Made by a program: the position numbers and the translations under genes | Notes under the pieces: generated by a model | Seen by the model: only the letters and a program-made list of their open reading frames with translations | Databases searched by the model: none | Told to the model about the DNA's origin: nothing | Source: Phycisphaerae bacterium | GTDB taxonomy: Bacteria; Planctomycetota; Phycisphaerae; Phycisphaerales; SM1A02 | Assembly (NCBI GenBank): GCA_016873335.1 | Contig: VGXN01000001.1 | Coordinates: 1-64,000, forward strand | Direction of reading: 5' to 3' | DNA length: 64,000 bases | Shown here: in pieces, positions 17,323 through 26,107 of the stretch | Layout of the letters: every line of letters begins with the position of its first letter | Position numbering within the stretch: the first letter of the stretch is position 1

Positions 17323-18131
17323 GGTTGGTCAGGTCCGCGCTGCGGCGCTGCATCATCCCCGTTTCCACGGATTCGCGCCAGTTCGTCGGCGCCGAGTTCG
17401 CCGCGCAGGAACTGTCGTGCGATTGGGTCGCTTGTCTCCTCGAACTCGCGCGGTGTCCCCTCGAGGGCGACCTGCCCATCGTGCAGCAGCACCATTCGAT
17501 CCGCGATGCGGTACGCGCTCATCAGATCGTGGGTCACCACGATGCTCGTGATGCCCAGGCTGGTCGAAAGTTTCAGGATCAGCTGGTTGATGACCTCGGA
17601 ACGGATCGGGTCGAGTCCCGTCGTTGGCTCGTCGTACAGCACGACGCGCGGCTCGAGCACAACGGCTCGCGCGAGTGCCACGCGCTTGCGCTGACCACCC
17701 GACAGCTCCGCAGGCATTTGGTCGATCGCCTCCTCAAGCGCCACGAGGTCGAGTACACGGCGCACCTTCGCATCGATGAGCGCGGCATCGTTCATGCCGT
17801 GCTCGCGGAGCGGGAAGGCGATGTTTTCACGAACCGTCAGCGAGTCGAAGAGCGCGCTTTGCTGGAACAGGAACCCGATCTGCCGCCGCACCATGCCCAG
17901 TTCGCGCTCAATGAGCTTGTCGATGCGGGTCGCACCAAACCATACCTCGCCTCGGTCGGGTCGCAGCAGGCCCACGAGATGCTTCAGCATCACGCTCTTG
18001 CCGCAGCCCGATGGACCAAGCACGACCGTGATTGCACCGGCCGGAAAGTCGAGGCTGATGCCACGCAGCACCTCACGGCGCCCGAAGCGCTTCCGAAGAT
18101 TGACAATGCGCATGTCCGCCTGTGCGGTCAT
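17319..18131 (-). CDS. MlaF-like ABC ATPase of lipid transport system
   Basis: 270 residues. Walker A is GPSGCGKSVMLKH, the Q-loop is IGFLFQQSALFDSLTV, the signature is LSGGQRKRVALARA, Walker B is VVLYDEPTTGLDP, and the switch His is in VVTHDL. The FQQSALFDS and TTGLDP wording is characteristic of MlaF-type ATPases that power MCE lipid transport. It is followed by its MCE partner with a four-base overlap and is divergent from the NUDIX gene. No permease gene is present on either side. Confidence 0.9.
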   Translation of the reverse strand: MTAQADMRIVNLRKRFGRREVLRGISLDFPAGAITVVLGPSGCGKSVMLKHLVGLLRPDRGEVWFGATRIDKLIERELGMVRRQIGFLFQQSALFDSLTVRENIAFPLREHGMNDAALIDAKVRRVLDLVALEEAIDQMPAELSGGQRKRVALARAVVLEPRVVLYDEPTTGLDPIRSEVINQLILKLSTSLGITSIVVTHDLMSAYRIADRMVLLHDGQVALEGTPREFEETSDPIARQFLRGELGADELARIRGNGDDAAPQRGPDQP

Positions 18132-18161
18132 GCCTGCATCCTATGATCGCGCCTCGTTCCC

Positions 18162-18683
18162 ATGCCCCCTGAACAGCGCGACATCGTCCTGCGCAGCCAT
18201 GTCTTCGATGTGGAACGCATGACGATCCCGCTGCGGGGCGGACAGATGGGCCAGCGGCACATCGTTCGCCACCCTGGGGCCGTCTGTGTGATGGCGGTGC
18301 GCGGCGATGGCAGCCTCGTCACGATCCGCAACAAGCGCATCGCGGTCGACGAATGGCTGCATGAATTCTGCGCCGGGAAACTCGAGCGTGGCGAGGATCC
18401 TGCCGACGCAGCGCGGCGGGAGTTGGAGGAAGAAACGGGGCACACGGCGGGACGCATCGCGTCGCTGGGCACGTTCTACACATCGCCAGGATTCACCGAC
18501 GAACGCATGCACGCCTTTCTCGCGACCGACCTCACATCCTGTCCCACGCGCCTCGAGGCGGATGAGCGCATCGAAGTCCAGTTCGTCGAACAGGCGCGGT
18601 TCGAGCGGATGATCGCTGCGGGCGAAGTGTGCGACGGCAAGACATTGGCCACCTACTTGCGCTGGAAGGTCATGCGCCCGTGA
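18162..18683 (+). CDS. NUDIX hydrolase (ADP-ribose pyrophosphatase-like)
   Basis: 173 residues. The Nudix box is complete from G(KLERG)E to the REL-EEETG core (RRELEEETGH near residue 89). TSPGFTDERMHAFLA after the box is typical of ADP-ribose pyrophosphatases (NudF/YqiK group). The expected reaction is ADP-ribose to AMP and ribose 5-phosphate. The stop overlaps the GTG start of the next gene (GTGA), opening the run NUDIX - M50-like - rhomboid - tgt - yajC - secDF. TATGAT at 18142 is a weak -10 candidate. Confidence 0.9.
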   Translation: MPPEQRDIVLRSHVFDVERMTIPLRGGQMGQRHIVRHPGAVCVMAVRGDGSLVTIRNKRIAVDEWLHEFCAGKLERGEDPADAARRELEEETGHTAGRIASLGTFYTSPGFTDERMHAFLATDLTSCPTRLEADERIEVQFVEQARFERMIAAGEVCDGKTLATYLRWKVMRP

Positions 18684-19681
18684 GGCAGTCGCAAGATGCC
18701 GATGCGGGTGGGCGCGACGTGGATACCACCGGGAACATTGCGGGGGTGGCGCGGCGTGCGGACGCGCCGTGGACATGGGATGTGCCGTTGGTTCCGATGG
18801 GTCGCTGGGCGCTTCGGATTCACATCTCGCTGCTGCTCTTCGTTCTGCTGCAACTTCTTCGAGCCGCGCTCCCTGCGGCGACCGCCCCCGTACCCGCCGA
18901 GATGCGTGCGGCGGTCATTGTGCTTGTGATGGTCTGCTGGTGCGTGTTGCTGCAGGATGTGGCGCGCGAGTTCGTCTCGCGGCGCTGCGGCGCGCTTCCG
19001 TGCACGATGTCACTGACCCCCTGGGGCGGTGCACGGTGGAACGACCCGCCTGGCGCGTGGGTTCATCGGCTCGCAGCTGCTGCCGCCGGACCTGTGATGC
19101 TCGCACTGGTCCTTGGGATTGCCGCAGGCGCCTTGGCGGTGCGCGGGCAGCCGCTGTCATGGGAGTGGCTTCCGAGCCCGCTCTCGGATGCGGGTTTTCA
19201 TGCGCTGGAGAGCGACTGGGTGAGCGCGCTCATCTGGCCTGCAGGTTGGACCGCATCGATGGTGCTGCTCGTCAGCCTGCTCCCATTTCATCCGATGCCT
19301 GGTGGACGCATTCTCGAAAGTCTGCTCGAAGCGCGGCTGAACCGCCGCGAAGCACGCGAGCGCACCCTGTGGATCGGCACGGGGTTGGCGCTCCTCGGAT
19401 GCGTCATCGCGCTCGCGACGAACTCGCTTCTTGCACTGCTCGCGTGCGGGGTTGGACTTGCGGTGAGTTCGCGGGGCGGAAAGTTGCTGCGGCTCGGTCT
19501 TGAGCCGCGCGACGCGGCAGAGGCGCAAAGCGACACCGACGCGCGCCGCGCGGCTCAGCGGGCAGACGAGGATCGGCGACTCGACATTCTGCTCGCCAAG
19601 ATCGCCAAGGGTGGCATGGGTTCGCTCTCGTGGCGCGAGCGACGCTTCCTGCGGTCGGCAACGCGCCGCAAGCGTGGGTAG
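18680..19681 (+). CDS. Degenerate site-2-protease-like (M50-like) membrane protein
   Basis: 333 residues from the GTG at 18680, which overlaps the NUDIX stop (GTGA). It has about five or six hydrophobic segments. The first core helix ends in LLQDVAREFVSRR, at the position where M50 metalloproteases have HExxH; here it reads Q-D-V-A-R. The second family motif, N-x-x-P-x-x-x-L-D-G-G-R, appears as LLPFHPMPGGRIL, with the zinc-ligand Asp replaced by Pro and the Asn by Ser. So it looks like a catalytically dead relative of S2P, if the assignment is right. The C-terminal module (LDILLAKIAKGGMGSLSWRE) is shared with the rhomboid encoded next. Function unknown; substrate binding or chaperoning is plausible. 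Confidence 0.65.
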   Translation: MRQSQDADAGGRDVDTTGNIAGVARRADAPWTWDVPLVPMGRWALRIHISLLLFVLLQLLRAALPAATAPVPAEMRAAVIVLVMVCWCVLLQDVAREFVSRRCGALPCTMSLTPWGGARWNDPPGAWVHRLAAAAAGPVMLALVLGIAAGALAVRGQPLSWEWLPSPLSDAGFHALESDWVSALIWPAGWTASMVLLVSLLPFHPMPGGRILESLLEARLNRREARERTLWIGTGLALLGCVIALATNSLLALLACGVGLAVSSRGGKLLRLGLEPRDAAEAQSDTDARRAAQRADEDRRLDILLAKIAKGGMGSLSWRERRFLRSATRRKRG

Positions 19682-19693
19682 CCTCCAAGCGGC

Positions 19694-20854
19694 ATGGGTA
19701 CTGCAGACCGAGACTATTGGCGCGAAGGGCCGCCCGCGCGCCGCGTTCTTGGTGCGCAGAAGGGTTGGAGCGCGACGACCTGGCTGATCATTCTGTGCGT
19801 CGGCGTGTTTGTCGCCGACGGATTCCTGCCGCGACAGTGGGTGGTGGTCGGATCGCAGTGGGATCCGACCGTCCCAGAGCCCGTCCGGCGCGACATCCTC
19901 AGCGGAGTGCGCGCGAGCACCACGGGACCGATCGATGCGGATCCCTCGCGAATGCTGATCGCAGAGCAGACGGTCTTCGCTCCCCGTGCGGATGGATCGC
20001 CCATCCCCGTGGCGGTGAACACCCTGCAGTCGATGCCGTTCCTGCAGCGCTGGCTCTATTTCTCCACATCGACCGCGCTGTACTCCACCATCCCAGGAGT
20101 CGGCGTCAGCGCACTGCAAGTCTGGCGTTTCATAGGGTTCCAGTTCTGCCATGCGAATTTGAACCACCTGATCTTCAACATGATCGGGCTGTACTTCTTT
20201 GGACCCGTGGTCGAGCGCTATCTCGGAGCGAAGCGGTACACGGCGTTCTATCTGCTGTGCGGCGTCGCGGGCGCGCTGCTCTACCTGATCCTGAATCTCG
20301 CCGGCTACATCATGGCGTCCGCGGGTGCTCGCGTGGTGATCCCGGGACTGCTGCTGAACGACCCCGATATGCCGCTCGTCGGCGCGAGTGCAGGCGTGTT
20401 CGGCGTCATCATCGCATCGGCGCGACTGATGCCCAATGCGCAAGTGCTCCTCTTCTTTGTGATTCCTATGCGACTGAAGACGCTCGCGTATGGACTCATC
20501 CTCTTCGCGTGCGCTGCAGTGCTGCTGCGCTGGAGCAACGCCGGCGGCGAGGCTGCGCACATCGGCGGCGCCATCGCAGGCTGGTACTTGATCCACAACC
20601 CCGACCGCCTCCGAAGCTTCTTCGATCTGCTTGGTGCGGTGGATCCGACGAGCACATTCCACTCCGCGCGCCGTGTGCAGCGCGCCGGACTTGAGCGCAG
20701 TGCGCAGGGGCAAGGCGGATCGGGGCGCACATCCGCCCCATCGTCGGGCGAGGTGGACCGAATCCTCGACAAGATCCGATCGAGCGGACTTGGCTCGCTG
20801 ACCGAAAGCGAACGGCGAACGCTGCGCGACGCAACCCATCGCCACAGCGGATGA
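19694..20854 (+). CDS. Rhomboid-family intramembrane serine protease
   Basis: 386 residues with at least six hydrophobic helices. The rhomboid motif HANLNHLIFNM is at residues 153-163, the catalytic serine is in GASAGVFG (S232), and the catalytic histidine is in EAAHIGG (H289), so it should be active. A non-conserved loop of about 80 residues separates the first helix from the core. The C-terminal tail (VDRILDKIRSSGLGSLTESE) is the short module also found on the preceding M50-like protein. It lies 12 bases after that gene and 6 bases before tgt. Likely role: cleavage of membrane proteins; substrates unknown. Confidence 0.92.
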   Translation: MGTADRDYWREGPPARRVLGAQKGWSATTWLIILCVGVFVADGFLPRQWVVVGSQWDPTVPEPVRRDILSGVRASTTGPIDADPSRMLIAEQTVFAPRADGSPIPVAVNTLQSMPFLQRWLYFSTSTALYSTIPGVGVSALQVWRFIGFQFCHANLNHLIFNMIGLYFFGPVVERYLGAKRYTAFYLLCGVAGALLYLILNLAGYIMASAGARVVIPGLLLNDPDMPLVGASAGVFGVIIASARLMPNAQVLLFFVIPMRLKTLAYGLILFACAAVLLRWSNAGGEAAHIGGAIAGWYLIHNPDRLRSFFDLLGAVDPTSTFHSARRVQRAGLERSAQGQGGSGRTSAPSSGEVDRILDKIRSSGLGSLTESERRTLRDATHRHSG

Positions 20855-20860
20855 CGACGC

Positions 20861-22045
20861 GTGACGACGCGGCACAGCATCCGCTTTGAGGGCATCCGCT
20901 CGGGCTGCGCGGGCGCGCCGAATGCGCGTCGGGGCCGCATCACAACGGCGCATGGGTCCTTCGAGACACCTGCGTTCATGCCGGTTGCCACCGCCGCAGC
21001 GATGAAGGGGCTGACGCCGGCGCAGGTGAACGCAACCGGCAGCGAGTGCATCCTGAACAACGCGTTCCATCTGCTGCTGCGACCTGGCGCAGAACGCATC
21101 CGCGCGCTCGGCGGCGTTCACGCGTTCATGCGCTGGGACGGACCGATCCTCACCGACTCCGGTGGGTTTCAAGCATTCTCGATGGCTGGGATCAATCGAC
21201 TCGATGAGTCGGGGGTCTCGTTCCAGTCCTTCATCGATGGGGCATCGGTGCACCTTGGACCGGAGTCGAGCATGACCGTCCAGCAGGCGCTCGGAGCAGA
21301 CATTGCGATGGCATTCGATGACTGCCCGTCCGCATCCGATGCCGCGCCCGACGAGGCGGCGCGCGCACGAGTGATCGATGCGAAAGATCGCACACTGCGC
21401 TGGCTCGAGCGTTGCATGGCGGCGCACACGCGCGATGATCAGGCGCTCTTTGGAATCGTGCAGGGTGGCACAGATCTGTCGCTCCGAACCTCATCGCTCG
21501 ATGCGACCTGCGCGCACGATCTTCCAGGCTTTGCGATCGGGGGGGTTGCTGTCGGCGAGGGACCTGATGCGATTGCGCGCGTGGTGCAGCATGTCGCGCC
21601 CAAGTTGCCGCACGACAGGCCGCGCTACCTCATGGGCGTCGGATATCCGGCGGACATTCTGATGGCGGTCGCCGCGGGGGTCGACATGTTTGACTGTGTC
21701 TTGCCAACCCGCAACGGTCGCAACGGGATGGTCTTCACGCGGCAGGGTTCGCTGCGGCTTCGCAATGCGGTCCACGCCGATGATCCGCGCCCCATCGAGG
21801 AAGACTGCGACTGTGAGACCTGCCGAAGGGGGTTTTCACGGGCGTATCTGCGCCATCTTTTCCTCGCGGGGGAGATGCTCGGTCCCACGCTGGCATCAAT
21901 CCACAACATCCGTCTCTACCAAAGGTTGCTACTGGACATTCGGCGCGCGATAGAGGATGATGCGTGGCTCGACCTGTCCCTCCATTGGCCCTGCACAGTG
22001 TGGGACCGATGCGAAGGGAACGAGGCAGGAACTCCCGATGACTGA
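20861..22045 (+). CDS. tgt: Queuine tRNA-guanine transglycosylase
   Basis: 394 residues from a GTG start. The enzyme exchanges guanine-34 for preQ1 in tRNAs with GUN anticodons. Visible motifs are the early catalytic DSGGFQAFSM, the GIVQGGTDLSLR segment, IGGVAVGEG, the nucleophile region MFDCVLPTRNGRNG, and the zinc site CDCETC with a later His in LRHLFLAGE. The gene sits in the tgt-yajC-secD arrangement found widely in bacteria. Its last eight bases overlap the yajC start. Confidence 0.97.
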   Translation: MTTRHSIRFEGIRSGCAGAPNARRGRITTAHGSFETPAFMPVATAAAMKGLTPAQVNATGSECILNNAFHLLLRPGAERIRALGGVHAFMRWDGPILTDSGGFQAFSMAGINRLDESGVSFQSFIDGASVHLGPESSMTVQQALGADIAMAFDDCPSASDAAPDEAARARVIDAKDRTLRWLERCMAAHTRDDQALFGIVQGGTDLSLRTSSLDATCAHDLPGFAIGGVAVGEGPDAIARVVQHVAPKLPHDRPRYLMGVGYPADILMAVAAGVDMFDCVLPTRNGRNGMVFTRQGSLRLRNAVHADDPRPIEEDCDCETCRRGFSRAYLRHLFLAGEMLGPTLASIHNIRLYQRLLLDIRRAIEDDAWLDLSLHWPCTVWDRCEGNEAGTPDD

Positions 22046-22460
22046 CATACTGACTCCGTTTTCCATGATCGCACTGCAAGATGCGCCGCCGCTGCCAGGT
22101 GAAACGCCAGTGGTGGCGCCTGGCGCAGTCGGTCAGCCAACGGGCGCGACCGAAGGGGCCCCGCGTCCCGCCGCAGATCCGCTCGGCGGCATGTGGATCG
22201 TCATTCCGTTTGTCCTCATCCTCGTGGTATTCACCATGTTCGGTCAGCGCCGCGAACGCAAGAAGCGCGCCGCACTGATGGAGTCGATCAAGCGGCATGA
22301 TGAAGTGCAGACCATCGGCGGCATCATCGGCTCCGTGGTGGAGATCAAGGACGACACGGTCATCCTGAAGATCGACGAGAACTCGAATGTGCGCATGACC
22401 GTCTCCAAGAGCGCGATCGCGCAGGTGCGCACGGGCAGCACGCAGGGAGCCGCGTCTTGA
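22038..22460 (+). CDS. yajC: Preprotein translocase accessory subunit YajC
   Basis: 140 residues. After an Ala/Pro-rich N-terminal extension of about 50 residues there is one transmembrane helix (IVIPFVLILVVFTMF). The conserved FGQRRERKKRAALMESIKRH, QTIGGIIGSVVEI and DDTVILKIDENSNVRM segments follow. It is part of the SecDF-YajC complex that assists Sec translocation. The start overlaps the tgt stop by eight bases, and the stop overlaps the secDF start (TTGA), so the three are translationally coupled. Confidence 0.94.
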   Translation: MTDILTPFSMIALQDAPPLPGETPVVAPGAVGQPTGATEGAPRPAADPLGGMWIVIPFVLILVVFTMFGQRRERKKRAALMESIKRHDEVQTIGGIIGSVVEIKDDTVILKIDENSNVRMTVSKSAIAQVRTGSTQGAAS

Positions 22461-25400
22461 ACTTTCGCATCCTGCCACGACTGATCTTTGCGGTCGTCAT
22501 CATCGCGTTCTGCGTGTGGCAGGTCATCCCGTGGGAGACAAACATTCGCCTTGGGAAGGACCTCCGCGGTGGGGTCAGCATGGTGTACGCGGTGGACATG
22601 CCCGAGGGCGGTGACCGCCAACGCATCCTTGCGCAGGTGATCGATTCGCTGAAGCGCCGTGTGAACCCACAGGGCATTCTCGACATCTCGCTGCAGCCGC
22701 AGGGGTTCGACCGAATCGAAGTGGTGATGCCGCTGCCATCGACGGAGGTGCGCGCCGCGGGTGACGCGGTGCGCGAGCGGATGGCGGCACTCGGTGATCG
22801 CATGACGATTTCGCCGAGCGAACTGCAGGCGGCACTCGACGCGGGTACTGCGCCTGATCTTGCGCCTGCCCCAGCGGCGGGTGCTGCGGCGGGACCGCGA
22901 CGGCAGGCGCTCGAACAGTTGCAGGCGGCCGCAGTGAAGTCGCGCGAGGCACGCAGCGCCTATCAGGACGCGCTCGCCCGCGGCGCGGACGCCGCGGAAC
23001 TCGGTCGTCTTGAAGCGGAGATCGCCCAAGCGGAGGTGAACGACCGCAGTGCGCGAGCGGTCATCGCCGCGGGCAACATCGATCAAGCGCGTCTGCGTCG
23101 TGCATTCTCCTTCTCCACGGATCGCCCGCGACTGCGCGACGAAAAGGGCAAGGCAAAGTTTGCCGAGGACGGCACTCCCGAAACAGGTCCCAGTCCACGC
23201 GACCTGGAGGTGCAGGCGTTGCAAGCGCAGTTGCCAGATTTTTCCGACGACATTGGGGCGCTTGCGAAGTCGTCGAGCGAGTATGCGGGACAGGTCAGCG
23301 GCTACGACGATCCTGAGGACCTGAAGCGGCTGTTGCGTGGCGCCGGTGTTCTCGAGTTCCGAATAGCCGTCAGTGCCGCAGGGCCTGAGGGGGTGAACCC
23401 GGACGAACTTCGCAAGCAGTTGGCGGAACGCGGTCCGGGTGGCACCGATTCGCCAGTCGCTCGGTGGTTCCCGATCAACGATCCAAAGCAGTGGGGGGAT
23501 TCGCCCGAGCAAATCGAGTCTTTCCTTGCCGACCCCGTTTCCTATCTGCGCAGCCGCGACATGGTCGGCGCGAAGTACGACGGGCAGCCCTACGCGCTGC
23601 TCTACACCACCGATGCGATGAGCCTTGACCACCTCGGTGGTCGGCAGTGGTCGATGAAGGCGGTCTTCCCAAGCCAAGATCAACTCGGGCGGACCTGCGT
23701 GGCGTTCCAACTCGATCCGAGTGGTGGCATTCTGATGGGCAAGCTCACGGGCGCCAACATTGGTCGTCCCATGGGGATCGTGCTCGATGGTCAGTTGTTC
23801 TCTGCCCCGACCTTGCAGTCACAGATTCCTGGCAATGGGCAGATCACGGGTTCCTTCACGCAGGAGGAGATCGACTATCTGATCCGCGTGCTGCAGGGCG
23901 GTGAACTTGAAGCGAAACTCCGTCCGGAACCGATTTCCGTCAGCATTCTTGGTCCTGCGCTCGGTCGTGACAATCTGCTGCGCGGCTTGACCGCTGTCGT
24001 GCTCGCCGCCATCGCAACGGCTGTCCTCATGGCGGTGTACTACCTCGGCGCAGGACTCATCGCTGACATCGCCGTTCTCCTGAATCTCGGCATGATTTTC
24101 GGGATCATGGCGATGATCGACGGATCGTTCACGCTGCCGGGTCTTGCGGGTATTGCACTCGTGGTGGGCATGGCAGTCGATGCCAATGTGCTGGTGCTTG
24201 AGCGAACTCGCGAGGAGCTCGTCGACAACAAGGAGTCCCTCAAGAACGCTCTCGATCTCGGCTTCGCGCGCGCGTTCAATGCCATCATCGATGGCAACGT
24301 CACGAACCTGATCGTCTGCGTGGTGCTCTACAAATTGGCTGCGACCGAAGTCAAGGGCTTCGCGCTGACCATGATGATCGGCGTGCTGACGACGCTCTTC
24401 ACCGCGCTGTTCTGTACGCGGATCATGATGGCGATTCTTGTGAACTGGCTTGGGGTCAGGCGCATGCCGATGCTGCCGACGCTGTTGCCCGGCATGATGA
24501 AGCTCCTGCGACCGAATGTGGACTGGCTGCGACTGCGCCCCGTGCTGTGGACGCTGTGCGGTCTCGCGGCGGTCGCGAGCCTGGTGCTCGCCATCGGTGC
24601 TGGGCGTGAACTTCTGGAGACGGAGTTCCGCGGTGGTGTGACCATGACGATGGTGACACGCAAGGCAGTCGCGGGTGAGCCCGCATCGCCCAGTGGGCGG
24701 CTCCTGCTGAAGCGTGAGGAAGTGGAGCGGCGCGTTCACGAGATCGGTGCGAAGTCATCGCTCCCCGTCCTGGCAGAACTTCGAAGCGCCAATGTGCTGA
24801 CTGTCGGCGAGTCGACCCCGGATGGGGCGTCCACGGGCTTTCAGGTGCGGGTTGCGAATCCTGCCGCGCTTGGCGACAAGGAGACCGTGACCGAGCCGCT
24901 GGTGGAAGCGCTCGCCACGGAGTTCGCGCAGTCTCTGGATGTCACCATGCCCGTTCGATTTGCGGGCATGGATGATGCGGGGGGGGCCACCTCAACCATC
25001 GCGGTCACTGGCGAGACCCTGGGAGCGGTGATCGGCACAGGGGACAACAGGCCAACCCGTGACTTCGCCGGTGGCGTGGCGGTGGTCCTCAAGGACCTTC
25101 AGCCCCCGGTGACACTGGAGGATGCCACCACTCGGATAGCAAGAATGCGCAAGCAGCCGGATTTTTCCGACCTCAGCGCGCGCCGCTTTGAGGTGTGGGG
25201 GCTTGAACTGGCTGATCCGTCGAGCCCCTCCAAGGGATGGAAGTCCCTGGCAGTCATGGTGGTAGAGCCATCCGCCCTCCTGTCCAAGGTGGATGCGGCG
25301 ACCTGGGAACGGGTCGTTGCGCAGCCGGAGTGGCGCCTCATCCAAGCGGCTTTCACCGCCAAACAGAGCCTCGAGCAGGTCAGCAGCTTCTCGCCCGTGG

Positions 25401-26002
25401 TGGCGGCCAATCTCGCGGCATCCGCGATTGTGGCGATCATCGTCAGCCTTGTCGGGATGGTGGTCTACATCTGGCTGCGATTCTCGAGTTTCCGCTACTC
25501 CGCCGCAACGGTGGTCGCGGTCGTTTTCAATGTCGTGATCTGTCTTGGCGCTCTCGCCCTCTCGCTCCGCCTGACTGGAACGGACCTTGCCAAGGTGACG
25601 CTGCTCGAAGCTTTTCGAATAGATCTCAATGTCATTGCCGCCTTTTTGACGATCATTGGATACTCGCTCAACGACACGATCGTGATCCTTGATCGAATCC
25701 GAGAAAACAAGGGCAAACTGCGGTACGCATCATGGTCGACAGTGAACCAATCGATCAACCAGACCTTCAGCAGAACGCTGATGACGGGTGGGACCACGAT
25801 GCTTGCGGCGGGCGTTCTTTACATTTACGGCGGACCGGCCATCCAGCCATTCGCGTTCACCTTCATCATCGGGCTGATCGCAGGAACGATCAGTTCGGTC
25901 GTCATCGCAGGACCGCTGACCTATTCGAAGGAACAGGATCGCAGCGTGACGGCGGAAGGACACTCCGCTTCGGGTGGACTCGCGACAGCCACCCCTGCTT
26001 GA
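22457..26002 (+). CDS. secDF: Fused protein translocase SecD-SecF
   Basis: 1181 residues from a TTG start that overlaps the yajC stop. The SecD half has an N-terminal helix, a periplasmic P1 region with LQPQGFDRIEVVMP and LRGAGVLEFR, then LVVGMAVDANVLVLERTREE in the membrane domain. The SecF half begins near residue 690 and carries DLNVIAAFLTIIGYSLNDT and VILDRIREN. Twelve transmembrane helices are expected. It uses the proton motive force to pull proteins out of the Sec channel. Between the two P1 motifs there is an extra charged, helical stretch of roughly 170-190 residues (about 110-290) that ordinary SecD lacks. Confidence 0.96.
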   Translation: MNFRILPRLIFAVVIIAFCVWQVIPWETNIRLGKDLRGGVSMVYAVDMPEGGDRQRILAQVIDSLKRRVNPQGILDISLQPQGFDRIEVVMPLPSTEVRAAGDAVRERMAALGDRMTISPSELQAALDAGTAPDLAPAPAAGAAAGPRRQALEQLQAAAVKSREARSAYQDALARGADAAELGRLEAEIAQAEVNDRSARAVIAAGNIDQARLRRAFSFSTDRPRLRDEKGKAKFAEDGTPETGPSPRDLEVQALQAQLPDFSDDIGALAKSSSEYAGQVSGYDDPEDLKRLLRGAGVLEFRIAVSAAGPEGVNPDELRKQLAERGPGGTDSPVARWFPINDPKQWGDSPEQIESFLADPVSYLRSRDMVGAKYDGQPYALLYTTDAMSLDHLGGRQWSMKAVFPSQDQLGRTCVAFQLDPSGGILMGKLTGANIGRPMGIVLDGQLFSAPTLQSQIPGNGQITGSFTQEEIDYLIRVLQGGELEAKLRPEPISVSILGPALGRDNLLRGLTAVVLAAIATAVLMAVYYLGAGLIADIAVLLNLGMIFGIMAMIDGSFTLPGLAGIALVVGMAVDANVLVLERTREELVDNKESLKNALDLGFARAFNAIIDGNVTNLIVCVVLYKLAATEVKGFALTMMIGVLTTLFTALFCTRIMMAILVNWLGVRRMPMLPTLLPGMMKLLRPNVDWLRLRPVLWTLCGLAAVASLVLAIGAGRELLETEFRGGVTMTMVTRKAVAGEPASPSGRLLLKREEVERRVHEIGAKSSLPVLAELRSANVLTVGESTPDGASTGFQVRVANPAALGDKETVTEPLVEALATEFAQSLDVTMPVRFAGMDDAGGATSTIAVTGETLGAVIGTGDNRPTRDFAGGVAVVLKDLQPPVTLEDATTRIARMRKQPDFSDLSARRFEVWGLELADPSSPSKGWKSLAVMVVEPSALLSKVDAATWERVVAQPEWRLIQAAFTAKQSLEQVSSFSPVVAANLAASAIVAIIVSLVGMVVYIWLRFSSFRYSAATVVAVVFNVVICLGALALSLRLTGTDLAKVTLLEAFRIDLNVIAAFLTIIGYSLNDTIVILDRIRENKGKLRYASWSTVNQSINQTFSRTLMTGGTTMLAAGVLYIYGGPAIQPFAFTFIIGLIAGTISSVVIAGPLTYSKEQDRSVTAEGHSASGGLATATPA

Positions 26003-26040
26003 CACAGACTTCACGGTCGGCGCGTATGCCGACTCTCTTG

Positions 26041-26064
26041 CCTGACTGCATGGTCGCAGTCGGG
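26041..26064 (+). terminator. Hairpin between secDF and the LysM gene
   Basis: CCTGACTGC (26041-26049) can pair with GCAGTCGGG (26056-26064) around a six-base loop, with one G-U pair. It lies 38 bases after the secDF stop. No T-run follows, so it may be an attenuator or a processing site rather than a true intrinsic terminator. Confidence 0.35.
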
Positions 26065-26107
26065 AAGTGCATCACCACCACTTTTTCTGGACATGGAGGT
26101 CCTCACT

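Noticed and set aside
19157..21427. A 756-codon minus-strand open frame opposite the M50-like, rhomboid and tgt genes
   Set aside because: Arg/His-rich composition and no motif, while three recognisable genes occupy the other strand.
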